A stretch of 64,000 bases of DNA from Echinometra lucunter. Lineage: Eukaryota; Echinodermata; Echinoidea; Camarodonta; Echinometridae. Positions 48,360-62,824 of this stretch are shown in pieces; position 1 is the stretch's first letter, and the number at the start of each line of letters is the position of its first letter. The stretch is taken from positions 23,176,276 to 23,240,275 of the forward strand of contig CM057154.1 in NCBI GenBank assembly GCA_029962745.1, in the 5' to 3' direction. Under the pieces are notes generated by a model, which had not been told where the DNA came from, made no database searches, and worked only from the letters and a program-made list of their open reading frames with translations. Position numbers and translations under genes: made by a program.

Positions 48360-51300
48360 TTCTGCAATGTCTGATGCGCTTTTTACTTTTCAACTATTCA
48401 ACTCTCTAGCGTACGAAAACGAGGGCAGAGGGATACCGGTGAAACTCACATTTTTGTTGATGTCATCGTGCTCGTCGAGGAAATCGTCTGGTAGATGGAC
48501 CTTGTTGACCTTGGCTGCATGTTTGATGATTTTCTTGGCCTTCTTAGTGTCGCCGTGGATTATCAACCACCGTGGAGACTCGGGGAGGAAGCTGACGAGG
48601 GAATGGGTGGTTGGTGAGAGAAAATTGATTCAGAACGGAACATGGCCATACGCAAATAGGGTTTATGGGGCCGTCCCCCCCCCCCCCCCAAAAAAAAAAA
48701 TAAAATAAAATCCCCCTTTCGTCATTTTTTTCTCTTGCTTTATTTATTGAAAATTTCCAAAAGATTCCGCCCAAAATGTGCACCAGATCATTAAATTTCA
48801 ATTCTAAAAATGCAAACGCTCCCTTGCGTGCGTGTTCCCTCAAATACTGAAGATTGTCTCCCCCTCCCCCCCCCCCCGGAAAAAAAATTCCTGCGTACGG
48901 CCTTGGAACGGAGTGACTGGACTCAGAAGATTCCTCCATGGATAATTCATTGTTAGAAATGGAAGTTTGTCGCACATCACATGTACGAATCGGTCTCATC
49001 AGACAGTACATTTTGTTGCTGTAGTGGTATCAATGATATCTATTTAATAATGATAGTCGTCCGAAACGCTGACCATTTTAAGGCAGATTATCTGTGCTCC
49101 TTAAAATTATCCATATTTTACATATGCCCCAATATATATACATATATATGTACATAGGGCCTACATACACATTTGTTAGAGGCGCCCAACTCCCAAACAT
49201 AATTATGATGATTATGTTGTTAACTATTAATGAATACTACATGTATGAAGACAGTTAATTTGACGTATCTGGATACATTTACTGCCTGAGCTTTCACTTA
49301 AAAGTGCCTTTATCTGTTTGCTGAGGGGTGCAGAACACAAAGTCGACAAGCATATTAACGAACGACAAATGAACTAGTAAATTTAAAATAATACGTCACT
49401 CAATAATGACAATCAATATAACGATTTATATAGTTAAAATCATTACCAGCTTAGTTGTTGTAGACTTGCTCGCGTGATGGATCGCTGACATGGTCCATCA
49501 AAAAAAAAAGAAGGTACTGAACCGTGTGATGGTGTACAAACGAGGAGGCGCCATCACAATATATCTTTTAAAGTGGGATAAACATTTCATAAAGACTCTT
49601 GACCGGTCAGATGAAAAGCCTTCGGCTGAGGAGGACAATCCAAAATAAATAAATAAATACATAGATAAATAAATAAATAAATATATAAATAGATAAATAA
49701 ATAGAAATCAATTAATCATTTAAAATTGATGGAATACTACTACAACTTACAAGACGATGATGAGGGAGATGAATAAGGGTGTCACTAAAGTAATTTGAAG
49801 CATTCTCCAGTCTCGTATAAGATATGCAATTCCTGCTAACAAAATATATCCCGTTCCGTAGGTAATGTTGATTAAAATGCCAGAAATATTCCTTTTGGAG
49901 ATGCCAACAAATTCGGTACCTATTAAAAAATGAAATAGATAACAATGAATATATAAATGAAATAATTAAAAAAAAAAAAAACACGTGCACATGTTGGTAT
50001 CAATAATGCCCATAGCATTTTCATTTATTTCATGTACGATAAAAGAGCAATGTAGATAAGTGCCATACCGCGGGGATCGAACCCTCGACTTTCGCGTCTC
50101 CAGTCAAGCGCCTTAGACCACTCGGCCACAGCACCTCCAAATATTAATAATTTTTCTAAATGGGTCCCGACCCGAGCCCCCCCCCCCCCCCCAGTCGTTT
50201 AACGTAAGCTTGAAATAGCCCAGTACAGATAGGGTTAATGAGTAGTTGCATTTGGAAATCTACTCAAATTTTCAGTGAATTTATCTCTTTCTGCTAATGT
50301 GTAATTACAGCATTCTGGATCCAGCGATACTACAAAAGTTTCACTAGAGGAAGACCCTGTACTGGTATGTTTCGTCGAGTTGGGAGGGCCTAGAGGATGA
50401 TCAAAATCTCTTATAGAAATTTCTAGCACGAACTTACACGCGAGTACACACACACCCTCATCCACACAAATAGGTCTACAATCTGGATCTTCAAATCCTA
50501 TTTGTTTAAATAACATTTGAAATAGAAATTTTACCACTACAACCGTCTTTTATGATAGCTTTATCAAAAACTTCAGCTAGTGATTGATTAAAATATTATT
50601 TCTTCTTTGAAAAAATGGAGGTATATTTGTACATGTGTACATGTACATGCCCCTCTCTAAAAATTGGGGGGGGGAGATATATACCCCCATTCCCGGAGGG
50701 GATTTACGCCAGTGCTTGAAAATACACGAGTATGCCCATTGCTTACCTAAGACGAAAGCACAGATGTAGGATCCCATTTGAAAGGTGCCTTGTAAGAATC
50801 TCACAAACGCAAAGGCCCAGTAATTATGAACCAGAACGAGACCATAGCCAGTAATGATGCGACATGTTGTGGTAATGACGAGCATTTTCTGCCGTCCAAA
50901 TCTGAAAAAGTTGAAATTCAAACATGACTTATGCCACTTTGCTGGTAAAAAAAAAAAAAAAAAGTATTATATGCAACTTATTGGCATGGGCATCAATCGG
51001 GGGAACATGGGGAAACGCCCCCAAAACATTAAAGGATGGGGCACACAAGAGGGTGTGTCCCCTATTTTTAAGCTGAAGACCTTTCTTTTTGCTTGTCAGC
51101 AAATTTTTGTTGTATGTCCCTCCCCCCCCCCCCAAAAAAAAAAAAAAATCAAGCTGAGGACCTTTTTTTAAGAGTGTCGCTCCTCAAAAAGAATATAAAA
51201 CTGACTGTCGCCCCTGCTTATTGGTGACCGTTTTTTTTTTAAGCTTAAGAAACTTTTTCGACTTTCCTTCTAGCAGGAAATGCACCTACTTGTCACCCAC

Positions 51301-51985
51301 ATTATTTCAATTAATGAAACGTTCATCAGACAATTAGAGATTTTAAGATAACTGGACAGACTGATTCTTTTCGCCAGCATCACAGTCACCTCTTTCATGT
51401 CTTTGTGTAAAATGAAAGTTTCACTCTTGCCTAGTTTTGTGTTATCTTGTTCTATAAAAGGTTACAGTTCGTTATTCCGAAGGTTCGTTACTCCGAAGGT
51501 TCGTTTATTCCGAAGGTTCGTTATTCCGAAGATCTGTTAGTCCGAAAGTTCGTTATTCCGAAGGTTCGTTAGTCCGAAAATGCAAAAAAAAAGGCTCGTT
51601 ATTCCGAAGGTACGTTAATACGAAAACGAAATAAGGGTCATTATTCCGAAGGTTCGTTTGTCCGAAAGTGAAATAAAGTTCGTTAGTTCGTTAGTTATTT
51701 TCGGACTAACGAACCTTATTTCATTTTCGGACTATTGAACCTTCGGAATAATGAACATCACCCCTATAAATTCGAGTTCTGCATGCTCATTCCCTTCCAT
51801 TATTTCTATTGAATATCTGCACGAAGCAGAACTTAGACATGCACTGATAAATTAAAATCTCAAAAAATATTCCATAACTTTTCATGTCTTTGAAGTTCAG
51901 AGCTTACATCTAAAAAAAAAAAAAAATCTGTGCAACAATGATAGACATTATACTCAACGTGAAGAGGAAACTGAATCGACCCTTG

Positions 51986-52034
<49 letters not shown>

Positions 52035-55000
52035 CAAGGGCGTGTTTTACTATGGGTGCGTGCATTTGATCAGCTCATGTTTATAATCATGCTATACAAA
52101 CATTTGTTTATAGACAAATTTTCGCAGTGGATCAGCTTAACTCTCATTCACAATATTTCATCTTTGTAGATTTTTTTAAATTTTTTATTGTAATTAATAA
52201 GACGAATCCAGGGGAATGGAGGGCTATGATTTTCAAAAGAAAATCAAACCAACAATTAAACAAATAATGCATTTAAACACAATGATATCTTTGAAGGTGT
52301 CTGACGTATGTGAGTAAAACAAAATCATCAGCCTAGCTTTGAAATTGAAATTCACTTCCTTCTGAGACTATATATTCGTTTACCATGTACTTTAAGATGG
52401 TGGCGAACACCTGAAAAGCGGACCTCGTGTTTGCAGAGAATAGAATGCTCCTCAAAACATTCGTAAGTTCTGATAAACGAAAAGTTCCAATAAAAATGAA
52501 AAAATAATCTGGATGGGGACACGCATCTGAAAGTTTATTGTAAGTTTTTTTGCTGGAGGCACATAACCCCCCCCCCCCTCGCTCCCTCTCCTTCCTCGAT
52601 GTTTGCGACTGAATTGAGATAGATTTCTTTTAATACCTGTCTCCTAAAGCACCAAACACTGCACTCCCTACTAGGAACCCTCCATAGTAGAAAGACTGAG
52701 GGAATTGGATGTACTTCGAGTTAGCACACACAAGATCCATCTGAAAATCGAGGAGGAAATACTGATATTGATATTGATTACCAATTTTACATTCATACAA
52801 CACACAAAAATACAGAATATAGTTTGGTAAAAGGAATTAACAAAATAGCATAATCCAAGGTTAGTCCTTAAGCAAGAATTACTATCAAACATACACTCAA
52901 CAAAAAAGAAAGTAAACACTTTTCATGTTCAGATTTTTCACTGAAGACTTTGATAAAAATCAATATACAATATATTAAATGAAAGAAAATTTAATGGTCT
53001 TTTGATCTGGTAGGTGAACATAAATGTACAAAAGTAAAAGTTGCAAATTTGCCATTAATGTGTAAATGCCCTTCCACATAAAAATGGGAGCAAAACATTA
53101 AACTTACACAATGAAACGGCATAGTAATGAGCCTTCGCTCTCTAAATCTAATTCCAGACCCCCCCCCCACCCCCAAGGAAAAAGAAAGAAGAAAAAAAGA
53201 GAGAAGAAGTTTCTGTCAATACCAACATTTATTTAAGAGACATCTGGAGTAGACACAAGGGTGACTAAATGCCCCATATTTGATTTTTAATCAGTTTTTT
53301 TTTCAATCAGGAACCTGTTTTTCAACCTGGTAGCTAAACATAAAATGAGCTTTAATGTATGAGTGAACACATTCATTCAACTTACTGTTCCAAACCGTCA
53401 AAGTAACAGTTTAAAAAACGCAGCCATTATGTGGTTTTTTTTCTAAGTCAAGCGACTTGAAATTCACCGCCATATTACACTGGAAATTGCAAACAAAATG
53501 AGCTCATTTATGTAATTTCAGCCAAGTCTCACAAATATGTTAGTAAGATCTTTTGCTCCCATTGTTATGTGGAAGGGCACACTGTCCATTTTTGCAATTT
53601 TTACTTTTGTACCTTGGAAGAGAAAAACGAATGTGTTCACTCATGCATAAAATTTCTCTTTATGTTCATCTACCAGATCAAAAGACCATTAAATTTCCTT
53701 TAATTTGATGTATGATATATTGATTTTTATCAAAGTATTCTATGACAAATCTGAACTTGAAAAAGTGTTACCTTTTTTGTTGTTGAGAGTATTTACAATT
53801 TAAAAATTCGAATGGATTTTATAGAAAATTACCTGACAATTTTATATTTACAAGTGATCTGGAAAAAAAAAATTTATCGATAGAGGATTTTTTTTTATTT
53901 TTATTTTTTTAAAGCAAACACTAACTTTGAAACATTTCAGGTAAAACATTGTCTCAACAAAAAAAAATCTTCAAATTATGCATGCTTATGTCAATAAGTT
54001 ACAGGCTTTGATAATCTGATCACTGTGAAAGACAAATGACTGCAACAACTTTTAGCAATAATCTGTTACGTTAAAAAGATTTGTAAATTTAGACAAATGT
54101 GTAACCCTTATGAATGTAAGATGATACACATTCTTTAAAAGTGTACTATAATAGGCTCCTTCTTAAATAATATCAAAGTTAGAGCTTTCTTTGGCTATTA
54201 TTCATATAAGGACAGTGGTGTAGCGTGCATGGGTCTAGCCAAAGAAAGAACACTATCATGTGTGTACATAGTGTGCGTGTGCGTGTGGGTGTGTGTGTGG
54301 CTGGGGGTGGCCTTAACTTAATTTCAAAGAACAAGACCACGGGATGAGGGGAGGTTGCAGAAGAGGGTCGGTATTATCCCTTTGATATAGTTTTCCCCTC
54401 TTCATCGCCCTCTCTCTTCTTTATGCCATCTTTTTTCATTTGGTTGGAGGGGGCCTACGTAAATCTAGAGAACAATTACTTTGTTACAATCAACCAAATG
54501 ACGAAGAATCTTTCATGGTGAATTAAACAGGCGTGTTTAACTAGAGAGGTGAAAATTTTTATCTCGTGTAATTACCTCTTGGACGAAAGTTCGAGTGTAC
54601 TGGCTTCGGTCATACTCCCATCCAGCATCACATGGGATGACATTCGGGGTAATTTCTGTACCATCGTCCCCGATCAAGGAATAGTACCCGGATGTTTCAT
54701 TTTCATTGAAAAGTTCTACCGAAAGGTCAGACAAGCCTGATATGTTGTACCTTTAAAAAAAAGATAATAAACTGTACCGTAATTAACTTACGGAACTGTC
54801 TGGAACATTAGCGATTCAGAAATAAAATTTACAAATTGAGCAAATCAAGCGAAAAACTGAAAGATTATGACGGCTGTATCGTTATCATGTATAGACCACT
54901 CCACTGACCCCGATTATGACTTGGCGGTTGCCAATCTTTGGTGACTTCCAAACATTCTGGGGATGCAGCTCCTATATCCCGTCGGAATACCATTCACCCA

Positions 55001-58000
55001 CTCCCCCAGCACATTATGAATAGCTTTTGTTTCCCTATTTGAAATTGTAGAGGAAAAATAATTACTCAGCCTTGTCGAATCATTTAAAAAAGCGAATTTC
55101 AAAGCCTTTTGAAGTCTGTGGTTTTATGGTAATCGTGTTTAGACAAATACTGAGCTCCTTTCTACCCATAATATCATGCAGCTACTAGAAATGGGATGTT
55201 AACGGGAGCCTTCCTTTGATCCGATGATCGTCACCGCCTTCTGATTATGTGCATCGTAATGAGAAAATTCAGGTGTTTGCACAATAATGATGGCGTGAGC
55301 ATGTTCACTCACTGACAAAGGAGCAGTTTCCCTCACTTGGGATATGTTTAGCAGGTGTCTGCTTTTTCAGAATATGTCTTAATCGAAATGGGGAGCAGCA
55401 AAGTTGAAAAGCAGACGATTTTTGTTAAATGAAATTTATTATTACTGATCCGCTCACTTTCGCACACCCATATAACCTTATATAACAATTAGAAGGCCAT
55501 GATCTTTATAAGCCCCGTGCATCGTAACCCTGGAATATTACCATGAGGAAAATGCGGAAAACGGGATTTTTAATCACAAACAATAAATCTAAATATAACC
55601 TCTATCTTGTAATATCAACACGTTTTTCAAAATAAAACACAAGAAACAGCGATTTCGATTATAAACCGGAACTGCACATCGACTTTCCATGATTTAAGCG
55701 ATCTATTATCTTCTGCGCATAATAGTTTATACACTATGTCAAATCACTGCCTTGCTTCTCACTGAATAATTGGCGGTGACCCTCATGAGATCAAAGTAGA
55801 GAAACATGTACAGAATGTTATTGAGACGGCTTTGTTAGGGACATGTGCTTGAATTCATTAACAAAATGATGAATGTCCATGTCTATTAGGTCCATGATAA
55901 TATTCACTAACCGTGCACATTTTTGGAACTCTAGTTTGCTTCCGTTTACACCTGCCAAGGGAATGTTGAGCGTCTTTTTGATTGTAAGATCACATGGCTC
56001 CCCATTCATAGACTCGCACAGTGTGTCATTCCAGCCAGGCACCTGGTAATGAAATCAGCAAAAGAAGATAGATGTTGAAGTAAACTGCATGACTGTTACC
56101 TAGCTAGATGCTCTGGAACAGGCTAGGCCATTATTCTTTATCTATTCTTATAAACAGCGGTCAGTGGGTCACCCGCCAGACGATTTCATGTAACGGCCAC
56201 GATAATTAATGTTAAGTTTTCAACCCAAAAATGAATAAATTAAAACAATCCTTGTGAATGTCATAAGTGGATGTTTAAAATTCCTCAGTGAATTACTGAA
56301 AAAAAAAAAAAGTTAAAATGCGTTTACTTGGGTCGCCCGCCTAAATAACATATATATGACATGGCATGAATATATCCTTCTGTGATTTGGGGAGAACGAG
56401 TTGGAAAATAGAATCAGAGGCAGACCTATTCAAGATAGTCCATTAAACATGGAGGGGTATTTTCAAAATTGTTCCATCTTTCCTGTAGACTTGCCATTTG
56501 AATACGGGTAGGAAGCGGTGGTGGGGACTGGGACTAAATCTGTTCAAAGGCAATGCGTGGGCCCGTCGATAGGAAATATTGCCTGCCTGAACTTATGCAA
56601 CCCCTTGTTGCCCAAGATGGGTGAAAGCTATAGGATTTCCCGGCCAAATTCGCAAGTTTGTAATTCATTCATTTTCTTTGAATTCAAATTCGCCCAAATT
56701 GATTTTGCCATGTAAATTGTCATTCAATTCTCCTGTTTTCGAAGGATTTCATAGATATATCATTCAGTTTAAAATAAACTGCTTAATTGGCATTCAAATT
56801 CGCCGACACCTGTCGAGGAGTCATTTCCAGCATTCAAATTAACACCGAGCATTCATATTCGAAATATGTTCATTCAAATTAAGGGAAGTATTGCATCACA
56901 CATGTTCTAGTTTGTTTGTTAGTTTAGTTTGTTTGTTTGTTTGTTAATCATATAAATATTTGACATTTACAATCATAAATAATGCGAATATAAAATGCAT
57001 GCTTTGTCAGTATGGTTTGTTCTGCTATTTCTTTGAATGGCATAACTGTATTTTCAGGACAGTACATTAAGGGGCGCTGTCAGAAATTCAGTAAAGAGGG
57101 GCGAAAACCGGGGCTAGGCGCTGGTGCTATATAGGCACGTATATTACCGGGGACAAGGGGGAAGGGAGCCCTAATCGCCCCTCTGACTACAAGCTAAATA
57201 AGGAATTATGCTCACAATTTTGGACACGAGTCCCCACACCTATCACAGTTACATGTACATTATCCTTCTATGTTTTCAAGAACCTTTCCTTTGTTACGAG
57301 GAAACACAAGACAGTTCTAAAATTCACATACCTCAGTCTTGAGACCATCAGTCATGTCAACAGAATATATATATAATAATGGCTGAACTTCGCGAGCGAA
57401 GATTAGGAAGATTTACATGATTTTTTGTGACTATAAAGTCCAATTTTGGAGAGACACACTCTCCCACATCTCGGACATGGATGGACTTGTTCATGGGGGG
57501 CAGCGTCCTGAGTGGAAATACGGGCCTTCCGCCTTCTGCGTCCTTCCTCTAAGGCTGCACGACGTCCTGCTTCGAAGGAGGCAGCTGCCTTCTTGGTGCG
57601 TTGCCTCCATGCATTTCGATTCACTGCATGCGCTTCCCACATATCATGGCTGATGTTACACAAGGACAGGTTGCACTTTAGAGAGTCTTTGTAGCGTTTA
57701 CGAGGTGCACCTCTCTTCCGCTTGCCAGAGCAAAGTTCACCAAAGAGCAAGATCTTGGGAAGGCGGTTTTCCTCCATCCTGTAGACATGCCCAGCCCAAC
57801 GCAGCTGCAATTGTATGAAGATGGCTTCAATACTTGACAAGCCTGCTCTTTTGAGAACTTCAACGTTTGTCACACGGTCTTGCCAGCGAATCCTGAAGAT
57901 GCTTCGGAGACATCGTTGGTGGAAACGCTCTAGGAGGCGTATGTGACGGCGGTACAAAGTCCAGGACTCTGCCCCGTACAGGAGTGTTGAGATGACAACA

Positions 58001-59275
58001 GCTCTATAGACGCTCAATTTAGACTCTGTTTTAAGGTGATGATTGTTCCAGACTCTCCTTCGTAGTCTGCCAAAAGCACTGTTTGCTTTAGCGAGTCTAT
58101 TGTCAATTTCCTTGTCAAGTCTAGCATCATTTGAGATAGTACTTCCCAGGTACGTAAAGTGCTTGACAGCGTTTAGCTCTGAACCCTCAATGAATATGAC
58201 CGGGGGAGAGTATTCCGCTTGAGGTGCAGGTTGGAACAGTACCTCTGTCTTCTTCATGCTGATAGATAGGCCAAATAACTGAGCTGATTCTGAGAAGCAT
58301 GTAGTGATGCGCTGTAAATCCTGCTGGCTGTGTGCTACTAGAGCACAGTCATCTGCAAAAAGCAGTTCACGTACAAGATGTTCCTGAGTCTTGGTGTAAG
58401 CCTTAAAGCGTCTAAGGTTGAAGAGTCCTCCATCTGCACGGAAACGGATGTATACTCCCTCGTGTATATTTCTCATGGCCTGCTCCAGCATCATACCAAA
58501 GAAAATTGAGAAGAGGGTTGGAGCCAAGACACAACCCTGCTTCACTCCTGTGGATATCACAAAAGAATTAGACAGGTCACTCTTGTACCTCACTTGCCCA
58601 CGTTGTCCCACATGCAGCTGCTTCACTATGGATATGAATCTGGGTGGACAACCTAGTTTCTCCAGAATCTTCCACATCCCTTCTCTGCTCACAGAATCAA
58701 AGGCCTTAGTGAGGTCAACAAAAGTTACATATAGGCCTTTGTTTTGTTCGATGCATTTCTCTTGTAGTTGTCTCAGAACAAATATCATATCTGTGGTGCT
58801 CCTGTTGGCCCTAAACCCACACTGACTCTCTGGAAGATTTGGCTCTGCAATGGTGGGCTGAAGCCTATTCAGCAGAATCCTGGCTAAAACCTTCCCAGCG
58901 ATGGATAAGAGGGTGATACCACGATAGTTGGAACAATCTGCCTTTTCGCCCTTATTTTTGTAAAGGGTGGTGATTACAGCATCCCTTAAGTCACTAGGAA
59001 TCTTGCCTTGCTCCCAGCAGACCCTGAAAAGTTCATGGAGTTTGGAGTGGAGAACAGGGCCACCATACTTCAGGGCTTCTGGAGGGATTCCATCAACTCC
59101 AGGGGCTTTGTTACACTTCATTTGGTTGATAGCCTTCTCAACCTCTTGTAAAGATGGGTACCTGTCAAGTTCTTCTTGGAGAGGCTGCTGAGTGATGTCG
59201 CTTATGGCATCTGCCGACACAAGACAGTTCTAAAATTCACATACCTCAGTCTTGAGACCATCAGTCATGTCAACA

Positions 59276-59317
<42 letters not shown>

Positions 59318-62241
59318 CCTTTGTTTTATTTACAATTAAATCTGAATGTCCATGGTTATGAAATGAAAAAGAACAGGACACTAATGACCCAAATACGAAT
59401 CTCATAAATCATTAGTATGGAAAATATGTAAATTGATGACATAACTCACATTCTGATTGTTAGCTAAATAAGAATATCTATATTTGTCATAAAATACAAA
59501 AGAAAAACACAAACATAGAAGAAAAATTGAACGAGTGATAAAAATGTGTAAAAAAATCATTTAATATCAACCCCCGAATTTAACTGCTCCAAGTGCTGAA
59601 TTGAATGCTAAAAACGAATTAGAATGCTGGAATGACAACGTCGAGAAGTCAGCATTTCGTGTTGCGCTAAATTGAAAGACAAGATAGTGAAAGAAGCAGC
59701 TTTTTAATGAATTTGAATGAGAAATAATGTAGATTCGAAAGAGAATTTTACAGATTTGAAAACAAGTAATACGGATTTGAATCCGAGATACACCTGACAG
59801 AAGTAAAATCGTCGAATTTGAATGCAAAATATATGAATTTGAATGACAAAATTTTGCCAGGAAATCCTATATTATTGCACTCTCACAAAACGTGGTCTTT
59901 GTTATGCTCTCATAATTTAAACTCGATACCGGGTTAACGAGTTTTATAGAAACAGTTTTAAGTTATCCCATTTTTAAGGAGCCTATATAGGACCAAGCAG
60001 AGAATCAGTACGGAGTCCCTTGAGTACCGTGCACTTCATGGGTATGCCTAGTGAATTCGCAATTCGTCAATGCCTATTGAATCCTGTTGAGGAGATCAGG
60101 GCCAGAATCTTAGGGGTGATGTTCGTTATTCCGAAGGTTCGTTAATCCGAAAAAGAAAAAGGTTCGTTAGTCCGAAAATAACGAACGAACTAACGAACCT
60201 TCTGAATAACGAACCTTATTTCATTTTCGGACTAACGAACCTTCGGACTAACGAACCCTCGGAATAACGAAGCTTCGGAATAAACGAACTTTCCGAATAA
60301 ACGAACCTTCGGAATAAACGAACCTTCGGAATAACGAACCTTTGGAATAACGAACTGTAACCGAATCTTAGTCGCCCCGATAAACACAGCCTTATGTTCC
60401 ATCATTCACACAATTATAAAATTGACGATAAACCCGTCTTCGAAGAAAACAAAATCAACAACTTGCCTGAATAAGATAAGGCTGTAGTGCGGGTATATAG
60501 TAATGCTCAACTGCAGATTTAAAAAAATATATATATATATAGATTGAAATCAAATTCCTTGTTATGCCTGTAACTTTCTGTCTGTATTCAAAGTTTTATT
60601 GATCACTAGTCAGGTTTTACTATATTTTCTGTATAGTCTTTCTGTTATTATACTCCTGTAATTAGATTTTTGTATAAGATCTATGTATTTGCGAAGTGCA
60701 TTGAGACTTTTTGAGTATTGTGCGCTTTATAAAAAAAAAAAGGTAGTATTATTACATTTCAAACGATCTTCATGCTCTGACGGCTCGCTCAGGTCATGCT
60801 CATTGTGCATAACATAGGATTTCAGGCTTTAAAGGGAAATGAAACCCGCACCTCAGTGTTGAATGCCAGCACTAATAGGCCAAGTAAAACTACACAATCG
60901 CATTATGCACGAATACTTTTTAAAACGAACTTATCAAACACTATCAACAACATTTAATCAACTCTTTGTTCCTATTTATCACATCTGATTCAAGCCCAGG
61001 GGATATATCTCATTGAAGCCTGTCATCATCCGCGTAAACAAAAAACGTAGAAAAAGTGTTGTTTTTCAGCATCGGGCGGGGAACCCGGGGATCCAGTTAA
61101 GGGTATTAAACACAGGAAAAAAAAAAAAGGGGGGGGTATCAAAATCGGGAAAATCCGGGAAAATGTTATTCACTTAGGAGATTATGACGCAATCCTTGCA
61201 TAGCTTGGTCGCTTTGCTCTCTCGCATGATCATTTTCTCTCAGATTCTCATAATTTTACGCCCCTATCACCTGCTTATATCATCATGATCATCTTAAACA
61301 AGATCTTTGAAAGGAAGAAAGTGAAGGAAAATCATAATCTTTAAAGGATGTGCGCCCCCTCCTCATCCGCATAGTAAATGCTTCAGAAATAGAGTTATTG
61401 AGGGTTCAAAGTGAAAAATTTTCTCAAGCTCGGTTGCTTTGCTCCCTCGCATGATAATTTTCTCTCAGAATCTAACAATTTTGCGCCCCTATCACCTGCT
61501 TATAACCATCTTAAACAACCCTTTAAAAGGGAGAAAATGAGGGAAAATCATAATCTTTAAGGGATATGCGCCCCCTCCCCATCCGTAGAGTAAATGCTTC
61601 AGAAATGGAGTTATTGAGGGTTCAAAGTGCAAATTTTTCTTAAGCTCGGTCGCTTTGCTCCCTCGCATGATCATTTTCTCTCAGAATCTCATAATGTTCG
61701 CCCCTATCATCAAGCTTTGGGAGTGGAAGAAAGTGAAGGAAAAATCATAATCATTAAGGGATATGCGCCCCCCCCCCCACCCGCAGAGTAAATGCATGAA
61801 ATTGAGTTTTTGAGGGTTTAACATGCCACCTCAGTCGCTTTGCCCTCTCGCATGAATACATCCCTTTCATGATCGCATACGCTTGTTTAAATTGCTCTTT
61901 TAAGGGCTTCAGATTAGAAAAATAATGATACAGTTGTCGTTGCTTTGCTCGCTATCACGTGCATTTTAGTGGCCTATTGTAAATTTTGTCAGATGTTCAA
62001 TGTGTCAAATTTCCTGCGTAAAATGAGCAAGAAATTGCGATTTGATGGATTAAAATTTCAAAAATTCTCCGCTTGGTGGCTTGTACCATATACGTTTGAC
62101 AAGGAGGGGGGGGGGGCGCAACTTCATTGTTTGCCCCGGGCGCTATAAAGCCTAGATACGCCACTGTACTCATATAGCGGAGGATGTGGAAGAGAATTCT
62201 CATCCTCTTCCATCCTTCCTCATTTCTCTTTCTAAATTTCT

Positions 62242-62277
<36 letters not shown>

Positions 62278-62744
62278 CCCCGCACGTTTTGTTTTTTGTT
62301 TGTTTGTTTGTTTGCTTGTTTGTTTGTTTTTTGCTGTTGGACTATAGATTGGGCATGCAGCCTGTACGTAGCCTAGCAGAATAAACCACTGCCTATCATA
62401 CTGAAGGGAAGCTGGAAAGCCTGGAATACATTACCTTGCACCAGTGGTCCGAAGTGCCCATTGCAAAAACTTGAAGAAGACTGGACCATGTCGAGGGTAC
62501 CACGAGAAGACACAGGAGAGCATATATTATTTTCTGATAGGGACCAAATTCTCCAAGAATAACAAGTATATCGTCGAATTTCATAATTATTGGTGGTAGT
62601 TTTCCCCGGCTGTTTGATACCTTACAGCGTCTTGTCGTGCAGATCAGGAGTCAAATGAAAACGAAATGCGTTCAACAGTGACAATTTTTCATAAAGCTGA
62701 AGATTAACAAAATGGGAAAAAACCCTGCTGGCGTATTATCTTCT

Positions 62745-62824
<80 letters not shown>

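Noticed and set aside
50062..50138. Functional tRNA-Ser/Leu gene
   Set aside because: The tRNA-like part is fused to a body shared with another repeat copy at 37 kb, so a SINE is more likely.
59218..59220. Start codon for the reverse transcriptase frame
   Set aside because: The codon is GTG and lies in the target duplication; the frame is simply truncated there and a TAG lies just upstream.
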